A DNA stretch of 64,000 nucleotides, from assembly GCA_021287065.1 (NCBI GenBank), contig JAJTBE010000104.1, positions 26,612 through 90,611 of the forward strand, in the 5' to 3' direction. Source of the DNA: Bacillota bacterium. Its GTDB lineage: Bacteria; Vulcanimicrobiota; JAJTBE01. Positions 1 through 7,371 of the stretch are shown one piece after another; the stretch's first letter is position 1, and every line of letters starts with the position of its first letter. A program made the translations under genes and the position numbers. The notes under the pieces were generated by a model. The model was not told the origin of the DNA. It saw only the letters and a list, made by a program, of their open reading frames with translations, and did no database searches.

Positions 1-827
1 TGTCTGAGTTCATTCTCAGTTTTCACCTGCTCGGATATATCTATTGAAGTTGCAATTATTGAGGTGACTTTTCCAAGATAGTTCTTTAATGGATAAATAT
101 TGGTTTTATATGTTCTTACCGCATTGCGAATCCATGTTTCGCTGAAAACAGAGAGAGGAAAACCCGTTTCTATTACCTTATGAATATCTGACATCTGCCT
201 TTCTGCAAAAGGCTCCGGAAAAAGCTCCGACATTTTTTTTCCTACGAAGTCCTCGGGCACGCCTCCCAAATCATAAGCAGCTATTTCGTTCAGAAAAAGG
301 AATACACCATTGGTATCAACCTTGAATACGGGATTGCCCGATGCTTCCAGCAATTTGCGGTAATTTTCTTCAATTTCAAGCTTCTCTATTTCCGCTCTGC
401 TGGCTTCCACAGCTTTGATGATTGAATTGGCAAGTGTCTCCTTATGGGCAGGCTCAAACAGATTTTTTGTAAAGTAATCAGTGGCATCCATTCTGAAAAC
501 TTTACGGGCAAGTTCCTCACTCCCCTGCCCTGTGCAGAAAATTACTGGTACAAAGGGATCTTTCTCTTTGATCATTTCCAGAATTTGAAGCCCGTTGAAA
601 ACAGGCATATCATAATCTGTAACCACAGCATCATAATTTCCGTTTTCAAAAAAGCTTATTGCCTTTTCTGCACAATCAAAAGATTCCACTTCGAAATATC
701 TGGAAAATTTCAGTTTGAAAAGATGCAGAAAATCAGTATCATCATCGATATGGCAGACCCTGTAGCTTTTGCTCCAGGATCTGTTGTTTTGATTTTTGCT
801 GCCGTTCTGGGATGGAACTGTTTGCAT
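1..827 (-). CDS. Response regulator receiver-PAS protein (3' end outside window)
   Basis: Reading leftward from ATG 825-827, about 275 codons stay open to the window edge, so the C-terminus is missing. The N-terminal receiver domain has the acidic cluster IDDD (residues 27-30), the phospho-acceptor Asp71 in VVTDYDMPV and the conserved Lys121 in FTKN. A PAS domain follows at about residues 150-260 (YRKLLEASGNPVFKV, then an IDISEQ ending), leading into a probable coiled coil. This layout fits a two-component protein whose output, probably a histidine kinase, GGDEF or similar domain, lies beyond base 1. AGGA about 9 bases upstream supports this start; an in-frame ATG at 836 is the alternative. 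The receiver and PAS calls are firm; the output function is unknown. Confidence 0.85.
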   Translation of the reverse strand, partial: MQTVPSQNGSKNQNNRSWSKSYRVCHIDDDTDFLHLFKLKFSRYFEVESFDCAEKAISFFENGNYDAVVTDYDMPVFNGLQILEMIKEKDPFVPVIFCTGQGSEELARKVFRMDATDYFTKNLFEPAHKETLANSIIKAVEASRAEIEKLEIEENYRKLLEASGNPVFKVDTNGVFLFLNEIAAYDLGGVPEDFVGKKMSELFPEPFAERQMSDIHKVIETGFPLSVFSETWIRNAVRTYKTNIYPLKNYLGKVTSIIATSIDISEQVKTENELR

Positions 828-954
828 TAAGATCATTCCTGCCGTTTAAACTCACCTTTTCCATTACGAACCTGAACATCCATTAACTTCAACTTTCTGT
901 TATAAGTCAATAAGCCTTTGTGATAATAAAACTCATGTAAATGTTCACTGATAT

Positions 955-1785
955 TTATCTTCCCAGAATTGCCTTAGTCGGACATTTTGAGAGACAAGGT
1001 TTTTCACAATCGGGAGGACATTTTTCGTGATGTACCACAGCTACCATTTCAATCATTTCGATAGCATCCCATGGGCAGTTTTTCAGACAGAGCGAACATC
1101 CGATACACGCTGAAGGGCAAATCTTCTTTCTTGTATTCGGTTTTTTCGTATTTCTGCAATAAACCTGAACCTTACCCGGAAAATCCACAAGGGTGAGAAC
1201 ATCACGGGGGCATGTTTTCACACACATACCGCAGGCAATGCATTTTTCGGGATTTATCTGAGGTCTGCCTTTATCCATAACAATTGCATCCACAGGACAG
1301 ACAGCAGCACAGTTTCCCAGTCCGACGCAGGCAAAAGTGCAATTAAAAGCGCCTCTGTGGAGGGTTTCCACTGCTGCGCAATCTTCGAGACCGCTGTATT
1401 CATACTTCACCGAGGAGCCTTTGGATTTATCCTGAACACATTTCAGAATTGCCGTTTTTCTTGAAGTTTTCTCAGGAGTCTTCCCTGTAATAACCGCAAG
1501 CTTTTCTGCGACGGAAGCTCCCCCAGGGGAACATAATGAAATTTTCACATCTGCTTCTTCGATAACAGCCTGGGCGTATCCGCTGCATCCCGGATAACCG
1601 CAGGCGCCGCAGTTTATTCCCGGCAGAATTCCAAGAGCTTCTTCAATCCTCGGATCAATTTCCACTGCAAATTTCTGAGATGCCGCAGCAAGACCGGCTC
1701 CCATCACCGCTCCAATCCCGCCCAGTGTGGCGAGAACCTGACCTAATGCTGTTATGTCAATTGCCAATTCAGTCAACTCCTGCAA
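955..1785 (-). CDS. rnfB: Rnf complex subunit RnfB, Fe-S protein
   Basis: RnfB is the multi-cluster ferredoxin-like subunit that passes electrons to the membrane part of the Rnf ferredoxin:NAD+ oxidoreductase. An N-terminal membrane segment (about residues 12-36) is followed by the 4Fe-4S motif CGACGYPGC (59-67, with a further Cys near 84). Cys-rich ferredoxin modules follow (CIACGMCVKTCP, CIGCSLCLKNCP) and an extra Cys-rich C-terminal tail (CPPDCEKPCLSKCP). It is the last gene of rnfDGEAB, 3 bases after rnfA. No ATG lies near the start. The first TTG (1785) is used here, but TTG 1767 sits about 9 bases after GGAG and gives a more typical RnfB N-terminus. Confidence 0.93.
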   Translation of the reverse strand: MQELTELAIDITALGQVLATLGGIGAVMGAGLAAASQKFAVEIDPRIEEALGILPGINCGACGYPGCSGYAQAVIEEADVKISLCSPGGASVAEKLAVITGKTPEKTSRKTAILKCVQDKSKGSSVKYEYSGLEDCAAVETLHRGAFNCTFACVGLGNCAAVCPVDAIVMDKGRPQINPEKCIACGMCVKTCPRDVLTLVDFPGKVQVYCRNTKKPNTRKKICPSACIGCSLCLKNCPWDAIEMIEMVAVVHHEKCPPDCEKPCLSKCPTKAILGR

Positions 1786-1788
1786 ATT

Positions 1789-2376
1789 CTACTTAATAAG
1801 TCCTGAAAAACCTGTAAATGCTATAGCCATCAAACCTGTAACAATAAATGTAATAGGCATTCCCTGCAGCGCTTCAGGCACATCGGAAAGCTCAAGCCTT
1901 TCCCGGATGTGTGAGAGAACAACGATAGCAAGGGCAAAACCGATTCCGCCTGCAATGCCGTAGATAGTTCCTGTTAGTACATCATACCCTTCCTGAACAT
2001 TATAGAGCACTACATACAAAACGGCACAGTTAGTGGTGATAAGAACAAGATAAACACCCAGAGCTTTATAAAGGGAAGGAACCATTTTTCTGGTATAAAT
2101 TTCCACAAGCTGAACATAGGAAGCGATAACAATAATGAAAACAATGATTTTCAGATATTCAAGATGCAGAGGGACAAGTATATAATTGTAGATCACCGAG
2201 CATATAAGGGAAGAAAGTCCCATTACAAAGACAACGGCAAGCCCGAGGCCAATAGAGGGTTCAACTTTCTTGGATACCCCCACAAAGGAACACAATCCCA
2301 AAAACCTTGTCAGTACAAAGTTGTTTATTAAAATTGCACTCAGCATTATTGTCAGTATTTTAGCCATAAACTCCAT
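1789..2376 (-). CDS. rnfA: Rnf complex subunit RnfA, integral membrane protein
   Basis: RnfA is a six-helix inner-membrane subunit, paired with RnfE, that forms the ion and electron path of the Rnf/Nqr complex. The 195-residue length is typical. The sequence shows the family hallmark N-terminus ILINNFVLTRFLGLCSFVGV and the half-membrane motif TNCAVL, which in this family carries the Cys near the intramembrane Fe-S cluster. It starts at ATG 2376 with GGAG about 8 bases upstream; ATG 2367 is an alternative. It lies 25 bases downstream of rnfE and 3 bases upstream of rnfB, clearly in one operon. Confidence 0.96.
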   Translation of the reverse strand: MEFMAKILTIMLSAILINNFVLTRFLGLCSFVGVSKKVEPSIGLGLAVVFVMGLSSLICSVIYNYILVPLHLEYLKIIVFIIVIASYVQLVEIYTRKMVPSLYKALGVYLVLITTNCAVLYVVLYNVQEGYDVLTGTIYGIAGGIGFALAIVVLSHIRERLELSDVPEALQGMPITFIVTGLMAIAFTGFSGLIK

Positions 2377-2401
2377 TGAAGGCTCTCCATTCCCTTTTCG
2401 C

Positions 2402-3103
2402 TTAATTCTTTTCCGCTACGGAAGCATGTGTGATCTCATCAGGTATTTCAGGAGGAACCAGTTCTTCATCCTGAAGCCCGAATGCCTCTGCAACCCCTGA
2501 GTTTGAAGCCCGTTTATTGTACCATGCATATATTCCCATAAGAATTCCCATCACGATAAACCCACCGGCAGGCATAATCATCATCACAGCAGGCTTAAAA
2601 GAAGGAATAGCTGCAAGAACAGGTATTTTGAACAATGTGCCGTTGCCCAGCAATTCCCTGATTCCACCGATAACAGTAAGGGCAATGGTGAAACCTGCCC
2701 CCATGCCGAGGCCGTCAATCAGCGACTGCATCGGTCCGTTTTTTGTGGCATAAACTTCTGTTCTGCCAAGAGGAATGCAGTTCACAACAATAAGGGGAAC
2801 ATACAATCCAAGAGATTTGGCAAGGGCGGGCAGATATGCTTTCATAGACATGTCTGTAATTGTGGTAAAACCGGCTATAACAGCCATAAAAAACGGAACC
2901 CGGACTTTATCCGAGATAAAATTTCTACAAAGCGAAAGAATCAGAACTGACATTGATAGAACAAAAATCAGGGCGATCCCCATTCCAAATCCGTCAGATG
3001 CCGATGTTGTAACAGCCAGAGCAGGACAAAGCCCGAGAGCCAGCACAAATACGGCATTTTCTTTCCACAGACCGTTTTTAAATATTTCAAGATATGATTT
3101 CAT
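2402..3103 (-). CDS. rnfE: Rnf complex subunit RnfE, integral membrane protein
   Basis: RnfE is the inverted-topology partner of RnfA in the membrane core of Rnf. The protein is 233 residues when started at ATG 3103; a GTG one codon earlier would add one residue. It shows the family features YLEIFKNGLWKENAVFVLALGLCPALAVT at the N-terminus (here only as a landmark, residues 4-32), the VNCIPLGR motif with its conserved Cys, and six hydrophobic helices. The start overlaps the rnfG stop by one base (TGATG), with GGAAGAGGG as ribosome-binding site inside rnfG, so translation is probably coupled. The cytoplasmic C-terminal tail is acidic (EDELVPPEIPDE-like). Confidence 0.95.
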   Translation of the reverse strand: MKSYLEIFKNGLWKENAVFVLALGLCPALAVTTSASDGFGMGIALIFVLSMSVLILSLCRNFISDKVRVPFFMAVIAGFTTITDMSMKAYLPALAKSLGLYVPLIVVNCIPLGRTEVYATKNGPMQSLIDGLGMGAGFTIALTVIGGIRELLGNGTLFKIPVLAAIPSFKPAVMMIMPAGGFIVMGILMGIYAWYNKRASNSGVAEAFGLQDEELVPPEIPDEITHASVAEKN

Positions 3104-4644
3104 CACTTACCCTCTTCCTGTTTCACGGCAGTTCTGAGTCTTTCCAGACTGCCCCGGACGCAGTTAATAACTGCCGTCGATGAAATTGTAGCGTGTGATA
3201 TGGCACAAATATAATCATCCGACTGAGGCGCATTTTTTCTCACAACTATTTTTTCAGAACTTTTTCCTTTGAATTGACCAAGAAAATCACTCTTTTCTGT
3301 TTTATCGCCATAGCCCGGTGTTTCATTTTGCTGGAGAATCCTTACGGTTATCAGTCTGAAAGAAGTATCAGCAGAATACCCTACGATAATATCTCCGGCA
3401 TAACCTTTTCCAACAGTTTTAACTACATAGCCCGTTGTTTTTCCATATTTATCCAGTCCCCTGAATCCTCCGGAAACAACCTGCTCATAGCCATAGGCAG
3501 GAAGAAGTTCTTTAAGCCTGGGATCAATCTGCACTCCTGCAGCATAAACATCGGAATGGAACATATTGAAATTAATCTGAACGGGAGCAGGTGCATCATG
3601 TTGTTTTACATTCCCTTCCTCCGGTCTGATTATCAAAGTATTGACGCTGGGTTTTCCATCGGATTTCGGCGCCACCATTTTCCGGGGTTCCTGTGCATGG
3701 GATACAGGTTTCGCCTTCAATCCATGGGGTTTACCGGCAGGTGCTTTTCCTGAAGATTTTCCCGGTTTTTTCCCGGGTTTCTTAACCGGACTTTTCCCCG
3801 GTTTCTTCCCTGTAGTATGTTTTACAGGCTCAGGCTTTACCGCAGGCTTTTTCACTTCCTGTGGTTTTACCGGAGTTTCATTCACAGCAGGTGTTTCCGC
3901 AGGGGCTGCCTTTTCCGGGCTTATCGCAGGCGCCGGAGTCTCAGTAGATGTGGCGGGAGCTGTCTCAGCGGCTGCCGCAGGTGTATTTTCCTGAACTGGA
4001 GAAGGTGTTTCCGTTGTTTCTCCCTGCTGGGTGGAAGTGCCCGCCTTTCTCGCTGCCTGCTCCTTTATTGCCCCAATCAGAGCCTCAAGGCTGTCATGAA
4101 CCGATTCGGTCATTGCCCTCGAAGAAATCGTTGCCCCGGTAATCGCTTTTATGTTTTCATCTTCTGTTTTGGTCAGTATAAGCGAACTGACACTTTTATT
4201 CTTAAACCTTCCGATGAAAGGTTCCTTGGTTATCTTATCTCCCAGCCCCGGTGTTTCAGCCTGTTCCTTCACAAGGATTCCTGCTATCTGATATTTTGGA
4301 TTGACGCTGTACATAGTTTTTATAAAACTTGAATACCCCGTCTTTCCGGTTTCAATTACAAATCCGCAGAAATTGCCGTTTTTAACTGCTTTTACAACAC
4401 TGAGAACCTTTTTTTCCTTCAGTCCCGTTATTAAATCATCATCAAGCTTTCCTTTTTCATCGGTAAAAAGATCCACATATTCATCTGCCGGAAGAAGTTT
4501 CTGCCTGCTTTCAAGAGTAGCCTTCAGCTCCTGAGCTTTAATAGGTTCTCTTGTGATTTGATTTGCCAGAGCAAGCAGAGCACCTACACAAAGACAAACA
4601 ATCAGCAGGTTTGAAGCGGTTTTGGCAATTTCCTTATAATTCAT
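3103..4644 (-). CDS. rnfG: RnfG with two FMN-binding domains joined by a Pro/Lys-rich linker
   Basis: RnfG normally has about 200 residues, one membrane helix and one covalently bound FMN. This protein has 513 residues. A transmembrane helix (about 11-30) leads to a complete first FMN-binding domain with GLGDKI (133-138) and the flavinylation motif TGATIS (Thr172). A low-complexity Thr/Pro/Ala then Lys/Pro/Gly linker (about 200-345) follows. A second FMN-binding-like domain (about 365-505) has GYGDKT (444-449) and SHATIS (Thr486), in which the motif glycine is His. The duplication is seen directly; whether the second domain carries FMN is unknown. It lies between rnfD (6-base gap) and rnfE (1-base overlap). 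Confidence 0.92.
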   Translation of the reverse strand: MNYKEIAKTASNLLIVCLCVGALLALANQITREPIKAQELKATLESRQKLLPADEYVDLFTDEKGKLDDDLITGLKEKKVLSVVKAVKNGNFCGFVIETGKTGYSSFIKTMYSVNPKYQIAGILVKEQAETPGLGDKITKEPFIGRFKNKSVSSLILTKTEDENIKAITGATISSRAMTESVHDSLEALIGAIKEQAARKAGTSTQQGETTETPSPVQENTPAAAAETAPATSTETPAPAISPEKAAPAETPAVNETPVKPQEVKKPAVKPEPVKHTTGKKPGKSPVKKPGKKPGKSSGKAPAGKPHGLKAKPVSHAQEPRKMVAPKSDGKPSVNTLIIRPEEGNVKQHDAPAPVQINFNMFHSDVYAAGVQIDPRLKELLPAYGYEQVVSGGFRGLDKYGKTTGYVVKTVGKGYAGDIIVGYSADTSFRLITVRILQQNETPGYGDKTEKSDFLGQFKGKSSEKIVVRKNAPQSDDYICAISHATISSTAVINCVRGSLERLRTAVKQEEGK

Positions 4645-4650
4645 ACTTAC

Positions 4651-5970
4651 TTACTCCACACTTGTTCCATAAACTGTTGTTCTGATTTTGCTGTCAATCA
4701 GCGGCACAAAGGCATTCATAATAAGAATTGAATAGCAGACTCCTTCGGGAAGTCCGCCCCATCGCCTGATAACAGCTGTAAGAACGCCGCAGCCTAAAGC
4801 AAAAATTATTCTTCCCCTCAGCGTTATCGGACAGGTAACATAATCCGTAGCCATAAAGAATGCTCCAAGAACAAGGCCCCCGCTGAAAAGGCTGAAAAAC
4901 AGGGTAGAAATCGGATCCATAGGGCTTTTCATACCGATATTGTAAAAGACCAGTGAAAGAATTCCCACTGTCCCCATAAAAACAGCCGGAATCTGCCAGT
5001 CGATGTATTTTTTGTAAATCAGAAAAATACCGCCAAGAATGAGAAAAACCGAGCAGGTTTCACCAAGACAACCTCCCCTGCTGCCCCATAACAGAGCGGA
5101 AAACATTTTTCCCACAGTGGGAAAGGAATCAAGAAACTCCTGCAAATGGCCGGATTTCATCATAGCCAGAGGCGTAGCGGTGGTTATGGCATCTGTCTGA
5201 AGTTTGTATTGAAACGGTTTCCACCAGGTAGTCATCGCATCAGGCCATGACATAAGCAAAAAACCTCTTGCGGCAAGAGCAGGATTAAAGATATTGTTAC
5301 CCAGACCGCCAAACAAATGTTTGACAATAATTACAGCAAAAGCGCTTCCGAGAAAAGCCGCCCAGAGGGGAATCCCCGGAGGAAGGTTGTAAGCAAGAAG
5401 AAGACCTGTTAAAAATGCAGAACCGTCCCTTATCGTAACAGGCTTTTTATTAAGTTTCTGCCAGACATATTCCGAAAGCACAGCTCCCGCAAGACAAGAC
5501 AGAATAACCCAGAATGCGCTGAATCCGAATATATAAATACCCGCAAGCCCTGCAGGAGCAAGACAGGCACTCACAGTCCACATTATTTTCGAAACAGTGT
5601 TATTTCCAAAAATATGCGGGGATGAAGTTACGGTATATTTTTCCTCACCTATCGGCTTGGGAGGCACAACTTTCTTCTTTGCCTCTCTCCGTTCGATCTT
5701 CAGTTCAGCTGAATCAGGAGAAGCATCCTTATCTTCCCCGTCTTTTTCCGAATCTGCCTTATCTGTTAAAACCTCAGCTGCGGAGGGATCTTTATCCGAC
5801 CCTGCTCCGGAGATGCTTTCCGGTTCTTTTTCCGTTTCTGTTTCCGTTTTACGGACAAGCCCTTTGTTTTCATCATCATCAGCGGCGGAAGGATTATTCA
5901 CCCCGGCAACCTCGCTTTGACCGCTCAAGCTTTTACCTTTTTCAGATACAGCTTCGTTTATATTATCCAT
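4651..5970 (-). CDS. rnfD: Rnf complex subunit RnfD with acidic N-terminal extension
   Basis: RnfD is the large membrane subunit that carries a covalent FMN and takes part in ion translocation. From about residue 118 the protein follows the RnfD/NqrB family: SPHIFGNNTVSKIMW, many hydrophobic helices, GLGNNIFNPALAARG and the flavinylation motif TTATPL (Thr near 266). The first 110 residues are a hydrophilic Glu/Asp/Lys/Ser-rich extension absent from standard RnfD (usually about 320-350 residues; here 439). ATG 5970 has AGGGA 7 bases upstream, so it is preferred over TTG 5973. It is the first gene of the operon; the gene expected before it, rnfC, is missing, and the next gene upstream is the divergent sbcD. 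Confidence 0.94.
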   Translation of the reverse strand: MDNINEAVSEKGKSLSGQSEVAGVNNPSAADDDENKGLVRKTETETEKEPESISGAGSDKDPSAAEVLTDKADSEKDGEDKDASPDSAELKIERREAKKKVVPPKPIGEEKYTVTSSPHIFGNNTVSKIMWTVSACLAPAGLAGIYIFGFSAFWVILSCLAGAVLSEYVWQKLNKKPVTIRDGSAFLTGLLLAYNLPPGIPLWAAFLGSAFAVIIVKHLFGGLGNNIFNPALAARGFLLMSWPDAMTTWWKPFQYKLQTDAITTATPLAMMKSGHLQEFLDSFPTVGKMFSALLWGSRGGCLGETCSVFLILGGIFLIYKKYIDWQIPAVFMGTVGILSLVFYNIGMKSPMDPISTLFFSLFSGGLVLGAFFMATDYVTCPITLRGRIIFALGCGVLTAVIRRWGGLPEGVCYSILIMNAFVPLIDSKIRTTVYGTSVE

Positions 5971-5996
5971 CAATTTGTCCCTTATTATGCTTAATA

Positions 5997-6046
5997 TCCT
6001 TCTTACGAAGGAGTATCCTGACTTTACGAGAAGTATGGGTTATAAT
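5997..6046. promoter_or_regulatory. Divergent rnfD/sbcD control region with inverted repeat and -10-like box
   Basis: The 129-base gap between rnfD and sbcD holds a 6-bp inverted repeat with a 4-base loop (TCCTTC-TTAC-GAAGGA, 5997-6012) and a TATAAT box (6041-6046) placed to serve sbcD. No convincing -35 box is visible at the right distance. The role is inferred from position only. Confidence 0.4.
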
Positions 6047-6099
6047 TTTTTAATTTTCGCTAATTTCCTTTAAAAACACCTTTAATTTTGGAGTATTAA

Positions 6100-7371
6100 A
6101 TGAAATTTATACACTGTTCAGACATCCACCTGGGAAAAACTTTTAATGACAGCAGGGAAAGATACAAAGACTATTTTACAGCCCTTTCCGCAGTGATAAA
6201 CCTGACATTGGAAGAAAAAGCAGACTTTCTCCTTATCGCAGGAGATCTTTTTCACGAAGGAAGCATAGCCCCTTCGATTATGTCCGATGCAATGGACGCA
6301 CTCCAGCCGTTAAAAGACAAAGGCATTCCCATAATTGCCATTGAAGGCAACCACGATATGTTCAGAAGGAGAAGGGATGAATCCTGGCTCCATTTTCTCA
6401 GCAGACAGGAATATATCAAACTACTTAGGCCCCAGATAGATCCTCAGGCAGGCAAAATTGAGTTTCCACCCTATGATGCCGAAAACGCCGTGGGCGGATG
6501 GATAAACCAGAATGATCACACAATATACGGCATAGGATATTATGGAGCCATCACAGGCAGAATGCTGGAATTAACCCTTGAATCCCTTCCCGGAAGAGCC
6601 GATATCGGCATTTTCCACGGAGGAGTTTGGGACAACAATATCATCACCATAGGCAGAGTAACCACAGAAGAAATCATGCCCCTGAAGGAAAGATTCGGAT
6701 ATGTAGCCCTTGGACACGGACACAGACCATATCAGGTAGAAAATTTTGCATTCAATCCCGGAGCACTCGAAATAGTCAACAGAGAAGAAGCCGGGGCAAA
6801 AGGTTCGGAAAACGGCACTGCCTGTTTAGTGGAAATCAAAGGTAAGGAAGTTATCACACAGACGCTGAAAATACCCAGAAGAAAATTTATCGATCTGAAG
6901 ATAGATATTGACGACAGTCAGACAACAGATGAAGCAGTAATCAAAATAAAAGACGCTTTTATAAAAGAAGCGGCAAATCTTTCAAACGGATGCAGGCCTG
7001 TCCTTTTTGCAGACATAAGAGGCAGAACCGTCTTCGACGCCTTCGAAATCGATATAAAGCAGATTCAGGATGAAGCAGATCGCATTTTAAACCCCATTAC
7101 CACCACCATCAGCAATCAAGCTTCAAAATTCCTGATAAGCGCCCAGTCAGGTTCAGGCAAAGATCTCGACACCCTTTTCAGAGAAACAATCCTTGATCTG
7201 GTTAAAACCGAAAATATCGGCAGACAGGATCCTGAAGCAGTTCTTAACCTTATTTTCGAACTGAAGAAGAGCGTAATAGATGATAAAGAAACCGATCCCG
7301 GCCAGTTAATGGATTTGATCCACGGAAGAATGGACTCTATACTTGGAAGGAAGAAAAATTTGAATGAGTAA
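6100..7371 (+). CDS. sbcD: DNA repair exonuclease SbcD (Mre11-type nuclease)
   Basis: SbcD is the metal-dependent nuclease subunit of SbcCD, which opens DNA hairpins and processes double-strand ends. All calcineurin-type phosphoesterase motifs are present: SDIHLG (Asp8, His10), AGDLFHEG (Asp49), GNHD (84-86), FHGG (His173) and GHGH (His206, His208). The length of 423 residues is typical. ATG 6100 has GGAG 7 bases upstream. The end overlaps the sbcC start by 8 bases, giving a two-gene operon. A SbcCD could act on the long palindromes in the repeat block just downstream of sbcC; that link is speculative. Confidence 0.95.
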   Translation: MKFIHCSDIHLGKTFNDSRERYKDYFTALSAVINLTLEEKADFLLIAGDLFHEGSIAPSIMSDAMDALQPLKDKGIPIIAIEGNHDMFRRRRDESWLHFLSRQEYIKLLRPQIDPQAGKIEFPPYDAENAVGGWINQNDHTIYGIGYYGAITGRMLELTLESLPGRADIGIFHGGVWDNNIITIGRVTTEEIMPLKERFGYVALGHGHRPYQVENFAFNPGALEIVNREEAGAKGSENGTACLVEIKGKEVITQTLKIPRRKFIDLKIDIDDSQTTDEAVIKIKDAFIKEAANLSNGCRPVLFADIRGRTVFDAFEIDIKQIQDEADRILNPITTTISNQASKFLISAQSGSGKDLDTLFRETILDLVKTENIGRQDPEAVLNLIFELKKSVIDDKETDPGQLMDLIHGRMDSILGRKKNLNE

